DNA of 64,000 bases from Butyrivibrio sp. (GCA_015056575.1 SVGA01000001.1:62001-126000); one strand, 5' to 3'; positions 46,098 to 55,013 are shown, counted from the first letter of the stretch. Numbers and translations: made by a program. Notes: a model not told the origin generated them from the letters alone.

Positions 46098-46422
46098 TAC
46101 AAGCATATTCAAAGATGATATCGTACCCTTTGTCAGACGACTGATGAGATGACAAATACCTCAGTACATAAGAATGCATCATCAGTACCTGCTCCGTTCG
46201 GAGCGTCTGCTGTCGCCCTCATACGACGGCATATTTCCAAACACTGACCTGTGAATAAATGTCTTGGCGCATATTCGGCTAAGTCCGAGTTTTTTGCGCA
46301 TCCTTTTTGGCGTGCATATAGAAATGATTTACAAAAAAACTTACTTCCTTTGCTGCATCACCTGCGGCGTCTTCCCATTCTTTGTTTTTCACAGGTCAGT
46401 GGATTGTCTAAATGTAATCCAT
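46098..46422. other. Gene-free, structure-rich stretch before the toxin-antitoxin genes
   Basis: No supported gene. It contains TTTGTCA / TGACAAA and GCTCCG / CGGAGC hairpins (about 46130-46206) and a 160-bp element with 14-bp inverted ends (46242-46401). It may encode a small structured RNA. Confidence 0.4.
46242..46401. repeat. 160-bp element with perfect 14-bp terminal inverted repeats
   Basis: CACTGACCTGTGAA at 46242-46255 is the exact reverse complement of TTCACAGGTCAGTG at 46388-46401. The interior carries a 37-codon minus-strand frame with GTG start at 46392 and TAG at 46279, but no clear ribosome binding site. No target-site duplication is visible, so a MITE remnant or an RNA with a long closing stem are both possible. 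Confidence 0.6.
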
Positions 46423-46451
46423 TTGAAACTATATCAATAAATCAGTATAAT
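46423..46451 (+). promoter_or_regulatory. Promoter of the HicA-HicB pair
   Basis: TTGAAA (46423-46428), 17 bp, TATAAT (46446-46451). Confidence 0.7.
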
Positions 46452-46460
46452 ATAGAAAGG

Positions 46461-46475
46461 CACTAAATATTAGTG
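46461..46475. promoter_or_regulatory. Palindromic operator candidate for HicB
   Basis: CACTAA, ATA, TTAGTG: perfect 6-bp arms just after the expected transcription start and 8 bp before the toxin ATG, suitable for autorepression by the antitoxin. Confidence 0.55.
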
Positions 46476-46482
46476 ACATAAA

Positions 46483-46740
46483 ATGAATCAGTTAGAAAAG
46501 GCGATTGTTAGATTAAAGCTACTACCCAAAGATTATACATACAGCGAAGCAAGGGCATTGTTGTTTAGATTGGGGTTTAACGAGTACACAAAAGGTAAAA
46601 CATCAGGTTCCCGGGTGAAATTCTACAGGGCAAGCGACGGTTTCATCATATTGCTTCACAAGCCGCATCCGGGTGATCAAATGTCTCTTGGGGCTACAAA
46701 AGCCCTTAAAGCTGTACTGGAAAGGAACGGTGATATATGA
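46483..46740 (+). CDS. hicA: HicA-like toxin (mRNA interferase)
   Basis: 85 residues with a double-stranded-RNA-binding-like fold. KDYTYSEARALLFRLGF is the first helix pair, then GKTSGSRVKFYR and HKPHPGDQM, the conserved HicA strand region. Most HicA proteins have His after GS; here it is GSRVKF, a variant I recall in longer clostridial members. HicA cuts mRNA in ribosomes until bound by HicB. No clear Shine-Dalgarno precedes the ATG, which may keep toxin levels low. It overlaps the antitoxin gene by 4 bp. Confidence 0.8.
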   Translation: MNQLEKAIVRLKLLPKDYTYSEARALLFRLGFNEYTKGKTSGSRVKFYRASDGFIILLHKPHPGDQMSLGATKALKAVLERNGDI

Positions 46741-47075
46741 ATAATAGTGTACTGGAGTATAAGGGATATTATGCAAATATCAGGTTTGATTCAGAAAGCA
46801 AATCCTTAATCGGAAAAATTGAGGGCATCAATGATCTTGTGACATTTGAAAGTAATAGTCCTAAAAAGATAGAAAAGGAGTTCATCTCTGCAGTTGATGA
46901 TTATCTTGCCTTTTGCAAAGAAGTAGGTAAAGAACCTGAGAAAACATACAAAGGAAGATTTAACGTGAGAATAAGCCCCGAACTTCATCGGCAGATAGCC
47001 AGAAAAGCCTGCGAGGAGAATGGGACCATTAACTCTGTCGTGGAAAAAGCAATACGAGCGTATGTTATGAACTAA
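46737..47075 (+). CDS. hicB: HicB-like antitoxin
   Basis: 112 residues. The N-terminal half (LEYKGYYANIRFDSESKSLIG to FESNSPKKIEKEFISAVDDYL) is a degraded RNase H-like HicB fold that masks the toxin. The C-terminal half (FNVRISPELHRQIARKA to INSVVEKAIRAYV) is a ribbon-helix-helix DNA-binding domain that should bind the operator at 46461. The ATGA overlap with hicA couples their translation. Confidence 0.88.
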   Translation: MNNSVLEYKGYYANIRFDSESKSLIGKIEGINDLVTFESNSPKKIEKEFISAVDDYLAFCKEVGKEPEKTYKGRFNVRISPELHRQIARKACEENGTINSVVEKAIRAYVMN

Positions 47076-47110
47076 TGATACGAATGCTCGACGATAACTT
47101 CATATTTTGA

Positions 47111-47130
47111 TTTACCCGTACACGGGTAAA
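47111..47130. repeat. 20-bp palindrome after the antitoxin
   Basis: TTTACCCGT, AC, ACGGGTAAA: perfect 9-bp arms without a T-run. It could be a transcript end or a protein site. Confidence 0.5.
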
Positions 47131-47139
47131 TATCATTGG

Positions 47140-47206
47140 CATAGATTTCGAATGACACAAAATCTGCGCTTTTCTGAATGACAAAATACAATATATAGAT
47201 TATAAT
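47140..47206 (+). promoter_or_regulatory. EPS terminator-promoter cassette, copy 1
   Basis: A degenerate hairpin (GCATAGAT / ATCTGCGC, then TTTTC) is followed by ATGACA (47178-47183), 17 bp, TATAAT (47201-47206). The same arrangement, with near-identical sequence, precedes the EPS gene at 53676. This copy leads to the sugar transferase at 47319, with a leader of over 100 nt. Confidence 0.6.
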
Positions 47207-47318
47207 AAAATAGGTATATTTCAAGGCATTCCTGACTAAACTTTATAAAGAAATTGGCCGATAAATAGTTTAGGGACTTAATAATGTCACGAATATCGCA
47301 TTCTGTGAGGTACCTGCT

Positions 47319-48692
47319 TTGAGAAGCAAAAAAGTGACACACACTGCCAAGGCACTGGTCATGCTGTGGAATATCGGTTTGTTTGCCTTTATATGGCTGG
47401 GCTTTTATAATCACAATGCTTTCCAGACCTACTACGTGCTTGGCGGCATTCTTTCCATAATCATATACGTATTTATCTACAATGGATTATGCAATCTGTA
47501 TAATGCTTTCAGAGTTGCGTCCTCTTCGATTGCAGAGATGGTGATCTCTCAGACTATCTCTTTTAGCATCGCTGACCTTATCCTCTATGTTGAATGTAAC
47601 CTTATAAGGAACAGATATACCAGCTTTATTCCGGGGCTGGGAATTGTTGCGCTTCAGGTGCTGGGAACAGCGCTCATTATCACACTTTCCAAGCGCATTT
47701 TCATGTCCTGTGTTGAACCCCAGAAGACTCTTTTACTGCTGGGAAGCTGGGTTTCCATGGATGAAGCCGAGCGCTTCGAAGACAGGATACTCAAGAAATA
47801 CAGTCATCTCTTTGACTTCAAATATGTGGAATACGAAACCATCAATCCCGTGCTTCTGGAGGAAAGACTTTCCGAGTGCTGCGCGGTGATCATGTACGGT
47901 CTGTCCGTTGAGCAGAGGCGGATCCACATGCAGCACTGCATCGACGCACACAAGATCTTTTACTTCACACCAAGGATCGAGGATATCATCCTGCAGGGCT
48001 GTTCCACAAGGCATCTTCTGGACACTCCCCTTATGAAGTACGACTACGTATACGAGGATCATAAGAGACTCAACGCGAAAAGAATCTTCGACGTAGCCTT
48101 CGGCATCTTCTTCACCGTCTTTTTTGCCCCGATAATGCTGATCATTGCGGCTGCCATCAAGATCGAGGATGGCGGACCTGTCTTTTTCAGGCAAAAGAGA
48201 TGTACAAAGGACGGAGAGGTTTTCGAGATAATCAAGTTCAGAAGCATGGTTGTGAATGCGGAGGAGAAGGGCATTCAGCCCACCATCAACTGCGATCCCA
48301 GGATCACAAAGGTCGGCAATATCATCCGCAAGTACAGACTGGATGAGCTTCCTCAGGTTTTCAACATCCTTGCCGGTGACATGACCTTCGTTGGTCCGAG
48401 GCCCGAGCGGGTTGAACACGTGGAACTCTACACCAGGGAACTTCCGGAGTTCAAATACAGGATGAAGGTTAAGGCCGGACTTACCGGTTATGCTCAGATT
48501 TTTGGCAAGTACAACACCTCGGCGTTTGACAAGCTCAGGCTCGATCTTCTGTATATTGAGAATCAGAGCATGGGCCTGGATATCCGCATTATCCTGCTGA
48601 CTTTGAAGGTTATGTTCAAGGGCGAGAGTACTGAAGGCTTTGAAAAAGAGATGGTCCACCTGATGAATAAGAGAAGCAGACGGGTGGGGTGA
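47319..48692 (+). CDS. Polyprenyl-phosphate sugar transferase (EPS-initiating), second copy
   Basis: 457 residues, TTG start preceded by GTGAGG. N-terminal membrane segments lie within residues 10-135 and a soluble middle domain follows. The catalytic domain is from about 255 onward, with IIKFRSM, DELPQVFNILAGDM, then GPRPERVEHVE and GLTGYAQIFGKYN. It starts synthesis of a lipid-linked repeat unit at the cytoplasmic face. The related enzyme at 2165 ends in LTGWAQINGYRG, so the two are different paralogues, perhaps for different polymers. It is separated from the EPS island at 53.7 kb by an ABC system. Confidence 0.9.
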   Translation: MRSKKVTHTAKALVMLWNIGLFAFIWLGFYNHNAFQTYYVLGGILSIIIYVFIYNGLCNLYNAFRVASSSIAEMVISQTISFSIADLILYVECNLIRNRYTSFIPGLGIVALQVLGTALIITLSKRIFMSCVEPQKTLLLLGSWVSMDEAERFEDRILKKYSHLFDFKYVEYETINPVLLEERLSECCAVIMYGLSVEQRRIHMQHCIDAHKIFYFTPRIEDIILQGCSTRHLLDTPLMKYDYVYEDHKRLNAKRIFDVAFGIFFTVFFAPIMLIIAAAIKIEDGGPVFFRQKRCTKDGEVFEIIKFRSMVVNAEEKGIQPTINCDPRITKVGNIIRKYRLDELPQVFNILAGDMTFVGPRPERVEHVELYTRELPEFKYRMKVKAGLTGYAQIFGKYNTSAFDKLRLDLLYIENQSMGLDIRIILLTLKVMFKGESTEGFEKEMVHLMNKRSRRVG

Positions 48693-48715
48693 AATAATTA
48701 CAGTAAGGACTTGAT

Positions 48716-51700
48716 ATGATAAAGACCTGGTTGATCGATGCGCTGCGAAATGTTTGGAAACGAATCGTGTCATGGCTATCTATAGCAACGATTGTATTTA
48801 TAGGTACTACGCTTATTCTGGGTCTGTATTTTGCATCTTCAACAGTAAGAAGCGCTTCCGTATCCTATATTGATGAACAGAATTTCAGGGATTTTGACAT
48901 TTCCTGCAGCCTGGGCATTAAAGAAGATGAGATAGCAAGGATCAGGCAGCTTGAGGGCTTTGCTGATGCTGAAGGCCAGCTGTCCTGTCCCGGAGTTGCC
49001 GTATGCGATGGAATAAATGCCGCAGTGACGGTGGTTTCCGCTACAGAGAGGATCAGCGTACCCATGGCTGTAGAGGGTACAATGCCGTCATCGGATAATG
49101 AATGTGCTATTTCTTTTAGCGCAATGAATAAGCTCGGAGCAAAGCTGGGAGACGAAATAGAAATCAATATCTCATCCGCCCGCTTCGAAAGAGTTTTAAA
49201 AAGCAACAAATATAAGATCACTGCAGTTGCATCCCATCCGGATTATATGGTCAATATATCTACTGACTATATAGTCCTTCCTTTTTCGTGCTTTGACACG
49301 TCTGATCTTTCTTTTGATTATTCCAATATTCTCGTGGATGCCGATATCGATCAGAATACATTTTCGACTGCCTATAAAAAAATAAGCTCCGAACTGGAAG
49401 AGAGAATTAAAAAAGAGACTGATTCCATGTCTGTGACCAGGTCCCTTCGGATGAATGAGGACCTGGACGAGGAATATGAAAATGCCAGGAAGAAAGCGGA
49501 TGAAGAGCTTTCCAAGGGCAAAGCCGAGCTTGACGACGCAAGAAAGCTCTTCGATGATACTGTGGGCGAGGCTCTTTCGAAGCTGACTGAAGGAGAAGAG
49601 CAGCTAAGCAGCCTCAAGGATACTGCAGAGAAAGAGCTTGCGGAGGCCAAAAGAAAGATAAAAGAGGGCGAAGAAGAGTATAACAGAACTGTTTCCGAGG
49701 GAGCAGCTTCTCTTGAGCAGGCTGAAAAGGATATGGAAAAAGAGCTGGATCTGGCCAGATGGCAGCTTTTTAGCGGCATGCTTGAAATTGACAAAAATGA
49801 AAAACTCCTGAAAGAGCAGGAGGAGGAATACAATCGCGGGCTTGAAAAGTACGGTGAGAAGCTGGCGGAATATCGCAATGCGAAGAAACAGGTTGATACT
49901 TTCTTTGGGCCTGATGTATTGCAGGGTTATGCCAATGTATACAACACATATGCAGAGTATTCACCGGATCTGGACGATGAGACGCGGGAAAAATACCGGG
50001 GGTTTGCACTGGAGCTTCAGGAGGCTGCAGACAAGGGCCCGGAAGACAGGGTAAAAGCTGCACTGAGTGTAATTGACAATGATGAAACCGGTGTGATGAA
50101 AAAATCTCTTAATGACCAGGGGCTTGATGTTGACGCCCGCAGGTCCGAGCTTGACAGCTTTGTGGGAGCTTCCGACTATCTTAATGGAGCCAAGAATGAG
50201 CTTGAAGAAGCCAGAAAGCTCCTTGATCAGGGATGGTACACGCTCGAGCAGGCCAAGAAGCAGCTGGCGGAAGGTGAGGCGGAGTTTGCCAGGAAGGAGC
50301 CGGAAGCAAAAAAACAGCTGGAGGATGCTAAGGCAGAGTACGAGCAGAAAAAGGCGGAAGGTGCTTCGCAGCTGGAGGAGGCCAAAAAGGAGCTTGTTTC
50401 TAAGCAGGCTGAAGCAGAGGCTGCCATAGCTAAGCTTGAGGAAGAGATATCAAAGGCAACAACGGAGTACATCATTCAAAAAGAAGACGGAGAAAAGGAA
50501 CTGGCCGACGCCACAAAGCAGTATGAGGAAGCCAAGAAGGAAACCGAGGAAAAGCTTTCTGAGCTTGAAGCTCAGATAGAAGAGGTAAGAAATGTACCCT
50601 GTACTTATCTCATAAGGACAAGAGATGTCAATTTCCCATACGTGCAGACGGTGTCCTATGTAAAGGCGATCAACGGTTTCTTTAGCGCATTTACTCCGCT
50701 GTATGCTTGCATTGTGGCTATTGTGTGCTTTTTTACCATGACCATCATCATACAGGAACAGACAAGTCAGATCGGAACATGTAAAGCTTTTGGAATGTAT
50801 GAGTCAGAGATCATGAGAAAATACATGGTATTCGGAGTTTCGGCAGCTTTATTCGGTGCCCTGGCCGGCGTTGTAGGAGCCTTCACAGTAGAGGGCGCGT
50901 TAAAGAATACAATGAAGAACACACTGGCTTTTTCTCTTGATAATACTGAGCGAAATGTGTTTATGCTGGTGCTTCTCCCCATGATCGAGGTACTGATCAC
51001 CGTTGTGGCTGTTATATGGTCCTGCCACAGATATATCAGGTGTTCGGCTGTGGGACTCATAAACGGAAACGAGCCGGCAAGAAGATACAGAAAAAAGGCA
51101 GGAAAGGCTTTTTCCGGAAGCCTTTATATGAATCTTATCATCAACAATCTGCGCACGGATATCGGCAGAGAAGTTGTGTCTGTCGTCACAATAGTTTTGT
51201 GCGTGTTCATAGTGGGATTTGGGATTGATATAAAGCTTGCATATGAGGGAGCTTTAAGACGTCAGATGAAAGACATCTGGAAATACGATATAACTCTTAC
51301 GGAATCCGGCAAGATTACAGATGAGCAGAAAGCGGCGCTCAGGCAGGAACTTTCAGGGTTTGACACCCTCTATCTTCCGATCAGTGCCGGAGTCATAGCT
51401 GATGGTGATTCCCAGATACTTACAAGAATAATCTGCGTGGATGACGAAGAGAGCTTTAACAGTTTCTATAAACTTAAAGATGACAAAGGCCGGGCAATCG
51501 GTATTCCTGAAAACAGCATGCTTGTGACCCGGGAGATGGAAGATAAGAACGGGATCCATGCCGGGGATAAGGTGAATTTTATAAGCCTTGATCTTGATTT
51601 TTCCTCTGTGGATGTTGGAGGGACCTTCCTGCTGTATGCCGGGAAAACAGTGATAATGAGAAGTGATTACTATTCGGATAGGTTTGGAAGCGCTCCGGTT

Positions 51701-52231
51701 TCCAACACCTACTACATTAAAGCGGGCGGTGAATCGGTGGATGAACTGGCTGAGCGCTTGTCACTTCTTCCGGGAGTTTCGCAGGTTGAACTGACCAGGA
51801 ATCTCAGGGATGGAAATATGGCAGTCGTAAATCTTTATAATGCTGTGGTGGCCATAGTGATCATTTTTTCCATAATGCTTTCCTTCATGATACTTTTGAA
51901 CTTAAGCAACATTCTTGTGGCTCACAGGATGAGGGAGCTTCTTACTATGCGCGTGAACGGCTTTTCCAAGGCACATGTCATCGGATATCTGGTACGGGAA
52001 GTTGTCGTCACAGGTCTTTTGTCTGTGGTAATTGCCCTTGCTCTGGGAGTCCCGCTTACGGGTGTGATCATTAAGAATCTTGAGACGGATGCATTTATGT
52101 TTGTGAGGCAGCCATTTGCATTGGCGTGGATGGCGTCGGTTCTCATCAATACACTGTTCTCTGTTATCATCAATTCGATTGCATTCAGAAATGTCAACTC
52201 GGTTCCGCTTACGGATATCAGCAAATACTGA
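48716..52231 (+). CDS. Large FtsX-type ABC permease with a long coiled-coil domain
   Basis: 1171 residues. A first membrane segment (about 18-42) is followed by an extracellular MacB-like domain to about 240. A Glu/Lys/Ala-rich coiled coil spans about 245-640, broken near 400-480. Three membrane segments in the middle (about 660-770) and one near 830 precede a second extracellular part. The C-terminal segments (about 1045-1165) end in the FtsX-like domain. The family moves lipids, peptides or signals across the envelope by mechanotransmission; substrates for clostridial members are unknown. Its ATPase is the next gene, 29 bp on. AAGGAC lies before the ATG. Confidence 0.82.
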   Translation: MIKTWLIDALRNVWKRIVSWLSIATIVFIGTTLILGLYFASSTVRSASVSYIDEQNFRDFDISCSLGIKEDEIARIRQLEGFADAEGQLSCPGVAVCDGINAAVTVVSATERISVPMAVEGTMPSSDNECAISFSAMNKLGAKLGDEIEINISSARFERVLKSNKYKITAVASHPDYMVNISTDYIVLPFSCFDTSDLSFDYSNILVDADIDQNTFSTAYKKISSELEERIKKETDSMSVTRSLRMNEDLDEEYENARKKADEELSKGKAELDDARKLFDDTVGEALSKLTEGEEQLSSLKDTAEKELAEAKRKIKEGEEEYNRTVSEGAASLEQAEKDMEKELDLARWQLFSGMLEIDKNEKLLKEQEEEYNRGLEKYGEKLAEYRNAKKQVDTFFGPDVLQGYANVYNTYAEYSPDLDDETREKYRGFALELQEAADKGPEDRVKAALSVIDNDETGVMKKSLNDQGLDVDARRSELDSFVGASDYLNGAKNELEEARKLLDQGWYTLEQAKKQLAEGEAEFARKEPEAKKQLEDAKAEYEQKKAEGASQLEEAKKELVSKQAEAEAAIAKLEEEISKATTEYIIQKEDGEKELADATKQYEEAKKETEEKLSELEAQIEEVRNVPCTYLIRTRDVNFPYVQTVSYVKAINGFFSAFTPLYACIVAIVCFFTMTIIIQEQTSQIGTCKAFGMYESEIMRKYMVFGVSAALFGALAGVVGAFTVEGALKNTMKNTLAFSLDNTERNVFMLVLLPMIEVLITVVAVIWSCHRYIRCSAVGLINGNEPARRYRKKAGKAFSGSLYMNLIINNLRTDIGREVVSVVTIVLCVFIVGFGIDIKLAYEGALRRQMKDIWKYDITLTESGKITDEQKAALRQELSGFDTLYLPISAGVIADGDSQILTRIICVDDEESFNSFYKLKDDKGRAIGIPENSMLVTREMEDKNGIHAGDKVNFISLDLDFSSVDVGGTFLLYAGKTVIMRSDYYSDRFGSAPVSNTYYIKAGGESVDELAERLSLLPGVSQVELTRNLRDGNMAVVNLYNAVVAIVIIFSIMLSFMILLNLSNILVAHRMRELLTMRVNGFSKAHVIGYLVREVVVTGLLSVVIALALGVPLTGVIIKNLETDAFMFVRQPFALAWMASVLINTLFSVIINSIAFRNVNSVPLTDISKY

Positions 52232-52260
52232 TCGGCCTTGATCGCCAATGGAGAGAGAAT

Positions 52261-53478
52261 ATGACAAATAGAGACAATAATATACATGTTTTATGGAAAA
52301 TAATGCAGATGCTTGAGGAAGAGCAGATAGAGGCTGCTCTTACCGGTGCTTTTGAAGCCCTTCTTCAGGCTGTTGGGGCCGATACCGGCGCCATATGGCT
52401 CCTGAATCCGGATACGAACAGGGTGATCAGCGCAATTTCTGTAGGCGAGTCCTCTGTGGCGGGATTTACGATAGAGAAAGGTCAGGGAATCGTGGGCGAG
52501 GCCATGAGCGGCTCTGAGCCTTTGATAATAATGGATGTATCTTCGGATCCCCGATTCCCCGGAGGAAAGGACGATATCACAGGCGAGACGGTTAAAAATG
52601 TTTTTCTTATGCCGATGATCCTTCGAAAAGAAGTTATAGGCTGTGTGGAGATCCTTGATAAGAGCGAGGGGGAGAAATATGATGAGGCCGAAATGTCTCT
52701 GATCCACTCCTTTGCAGGACTCCTTGCCATGGTCATTGACGAGAGAGGATATTCATACTCGGATGAAAGTGAGCGCAAGGTGATCATGTCACTTCGCGAT
52801 ATCATAAAGGACTATCCTTCCGGACAGGAAACGGCCCACATATTGAAGGGCGTTGATCTTGATATTTATGAAAATGAGTTATTGGTCATTCTTGGTGAGA
52901 GCGGATGCGGAAAGACAACGCTTCTTAATATCATAGGCGGGATGGATCAGCCCACGGACGGACAGATCACTTTTGATGGAAAAGACTATTCGAAACCCAC
53001 CGAGAAGCAGCTGACAGACTTCAGGAGAGATGATGTGGGATTCATTTTTCAGTCCTACAATCTGATGCCCAATCTTACAGCTCTGGAAAATGTAAAATTC
53101 ATCGCAGAGATCTGCAAAAATCCCTCTGACCCGGAGGAGGCCATCGAAATGGTTGGACTGTCCGACAGGGCGGGAAACTATCCCTCCATGATGAGCGGAG
53201 GCCAGCAGCAGAGAGTGTCCATAGCAAGAGCCATAGTAAAAAGACCGCGGCTCATCCTCGCCGACGAGCCTACAGCCGCTCTGGATTTTGCCACCGGGCA
53301 GGAGGTCCTGGAGCTTATTGAGGACCTTATACGCAAGAAGATAACTACTGTTGTCATGGTCACCCACAATGTGGAGATCGCCAGGATGGCCAACAGAGTG
53401 GTGAGGGTCAAGGACGGGAAGATATCAAGCATCCGGATAAATGCCTGGCCCATGCATGCATCGGAGCTTGTCTGGTGA
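52261..53478 (+). CDS. ABC ATPase with an N-terminal GAF sensor domain
   Basis: 405 residues from the ATG at 52261 (GGAGAG upstream). Residues about 10-155 are a GAF domain (GADTGAIWLL, IEKGQGIVGEAM, VKNVFLMPMIL, VIGCVEILDK, then FAGLLAMVIDERG). Residues about 180-405 are a LolD/MacB-type ATPase with Walker A GESGCGKTT (from 212), Q-loop FQSYNLMPNLT, signature MSGGQQQRVSIARA, Walker B LILADEPTAALD and switch VTHN. It energises the permease just upstream. A GAF domain on such an ATPase is uncommon; it might bind a small ligand such as a cyclic nucleotide and gate transport, which is inference. Confidence 0.88.
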   Translation: MTNRDNNIHVLWKIMQMLEEEQIEAALTGAFEALLQAVGADTGAIWLLNPDTNRVISAISVGESSVAGFTIEKGQGIVGEAMSGSEPLIIMDVSSDPRFPGGKDDITGETVKNVFLMPMILRKEVIGCVEILDKSEGEKYDEAEMSLIHSFAGLLAMVIDERGYSYSDESERKVIMSLRDIIKDYPSGQETAHILKGVDLDIYENELLVILGESGCGKTTLLNIIGGMDQPTDGQITFDGKDYSKPTEKQLTDFRRDDVGFIFQSYNLMPNLTALENVKFIAEICKNPSDPEEAIEMVGLSDRAGNYPSMMSGGQQQRVSIARAIVKRPRLILADEPTAALDFATGQEVLELIEDLIRKKITTVVMVTHNVEIARMANRVVRVKDGKISSIRINAWPMHASELVW

Positions 53479-53556
53479 TGACCAAAGGCTATGCCTTTGC
53501 GTGCCGGGAATATGGTAAGTGCATGTGGGAGGCTGAAAAGAATAATGGATCAAAAG

Positions 53557-53617
53557 GCGTAGATGGCACAAAATCTACGCTTTTTTCTATGACAAAGAAC
53601 TATATATAGATTATAAT
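53557..53617 (+). promoter_or_regulatory. EPS terminator-promoter cassette, copy 2
   Basis: A perfect hairpin GCGTAGAT / ATCTACGC with six T residues (53557-53586) ends the ABC operon. ATGACA (53589-53594), 17 bp, TATAAT (53612-53617) then starts the EPS island. The block aligns with 47140-47206, including ATATATAGATTATAAT. Confidence 0.75.
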
Positions 53618-53675
53618 TAAAATGTATATATACGTAGAATGTGGATATTATACACATGCAAGGTGAGGTGCAAAT

Positions 53676-54425
53676 ATGGCAGATGTTGCATTCAGTATAG
53701 TCACCCCGGTTTTGAATGCGGAGAATACAATTTCCAGAACAATTGAATCTGTTTTGAATCAAACGTATCCGGCATCGGAGTATTTTGTCGTCGATGGTAA
53801 TTCTATAGACAGAACTGTTGAAATTGCCAAAACGTATGAAGAAAGATTCGATGCCAAAGGAATTCTGTTTAAAGTTATTTCAGAAGAAGATTCAGGTATT
53901 TACGATGCAATGAATAAAGGAATTTCTTTATGTCGGGGAGAACTAATAGGGATAATCAATGCTGATGATTGGTATGAAGAAAATGCTTTGAAGATTATGA
54001 AGGATCTGTACACGGAGGAGCCATACGATATGGCCTATGCAGATCTTAGGATACACAGTGGAGAAAGCAATTTTGTCAAAAGGGCACGTGATTTAAAAAT
54101 AACCAGCTCAAGACGATGGAATCATCCAACTCAATTCGTTAGAAAGACAGTTTACCAAAAGAAAAAATATGATACTGACGGAGTTTTTGCTGATCTGGAC
54201 TTTCTGCTCTGGATGATAGATAACGGATACTGTATCAGATACATAAACAAGACCATAGCAAATTTCACTATGGGAGGACAAAGCAACAGAGGAAAAAAAC
54301 TGAAGGACGTAACCGAAAGAGTCCGGCAGAAATGGCAGATATATAGACGGTATGGATATAACATACTCTATCTGTTTGACATTATCCTGATAGAAACCGC
54401 TAAGCGAGTGTATGGAAAAGAATAA
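53676..54425 (+). CDS. GT2 glycosyltransferase (EPS island)
   Basis: 249 residues. GT-A fold: FSIVTPVLNAENTISRTIE, then VVDGNSIDRTVEIA, EEDSGIYDAMNKGI and the metal-binding NADDW. HPTQFVRKTVY is seen in WcaA/WfgS-like transferases that add one sugar to an EPS repeat unit. GGTGAGGTG precedes the ATG. It is the first gene of an A+T-rich island. Confidence 0.88.
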   Translation: MADVAFSIVTPVLNAENTISRTIESVLNQTYPASEYFVVDGNSIDRTVEIAKTYEERFDAKGILFKVISEEDSGIYDAMNKGISLCRGELIGIINADDWYEENALKIMKDLYTEEPYDMAYADLRIHSGESNFVKRARDLKITSSRRWNHPTQFVRKTVYQKKKYDTDGVFADLDFLLWMIDNGYCIRYINKTIANFTMGGQSNRGKKLKDVTERVRQKWQIYRRYGYNILYLFDIILIETAKRVYGKE

Positions 54426-54428
54426 AGT

Positions 54429-54995
54429 ATGAAGTTGATGAATAATAAAATCTGCAGTGTGTTGTTGAGAATATGCGGAATTAAACTTGGAAAAGCTGTA
54501 AAGATACATGGATGGCCCTACATATTTCGATTTCGTGGAGCAAAGATAGAAATTGGAGACCGGGTGGTTATAAACAGCTCTTTCCTGTCGAACCTGATAG
54601 GGCTCTATCAACCTACTATTATTGTGGCCAGATATGGGGGAAAGATAAGCATAGGCGACGATGTAGGAATATCCGGAAGCACTATATATTCATGGGACGA
54701 TATTGATATTGGTGCAAGGACTCAAATTGGTGCAAACACCAAGATAGTAGATACTGACTTTCATTCTTTAGACTATAGAAAAAGAAAAAGTAGTGATTCA
54801 GTAAAAACAAAACCTGTTCATATTGGTAGTGATGTTTTTATAGGAATGAATTCAATTATTCTTAAAGGAACAAGCATAGGCAACGGCTGCGTAGTTGGCG
54901 CCGGATCTGTTGTTTCGGGAGAGTTTCCTGATGGTGTTTTGATAGCAGGAAACCCTGCCAGAGTGGTCAGGCATATAGATGATGAACGTAAGTAG
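54429..54995 (+). CDS. Left-handed beta-helix acyltransferase (hexapeptide repeat)
   Basis: 188 residues with hexapeptide repeats: IEIGDRVVINS, ISIGDDVGISGS, IDIGARTQIGANTKI, then VHIGSDVFIGMNSIILKG and NGCVVGAGSVV, ending IAGNPARVVR. A HS pair in TDFHSLDY matches the catalytic His of the WcaF/Maa type. It probably O-acetylates an EPS sugar using acetyl-CoA. It starts 3 bp after the previous stop. Confidence 0.88.
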   Translation: MKLMNNKICSVLLRICGIKLGKAVKIHGWPYIFRFRGAKIEIGDRVVINSSFLSNLIGLYQPTIIVARYGGKISIGDDVGISGSTIYSWDDIDIGARTQIGANTKIVDTDFHSLDYRKRKSSDSVKTKPVHIGSDVFIGMNSIILKGTSIGNGCVVGAGSVVSGEFPDGVLIAGNPARVVRHIDDERK

Positions 54996-55013
54996 TGTGT
55001 TTTGGAGGGGATA

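Noticed and set aside
46141..46148. CTGATGAG as a hammerhead ribozyme core
   Set aside because: No GAAA core partner at the right distance and no three-stem fold could be drawn.
46251..46466. 71-codon plus-strand frame
   Set aside because: Lies inside the inverted-repeat element, reads into the hicA promoter, and has no ribosome binding site.
47733..48773. 346-codon minus-strand frame opposite the second sugar transferase
   Set aside because: Antisense shadow with no family signature.
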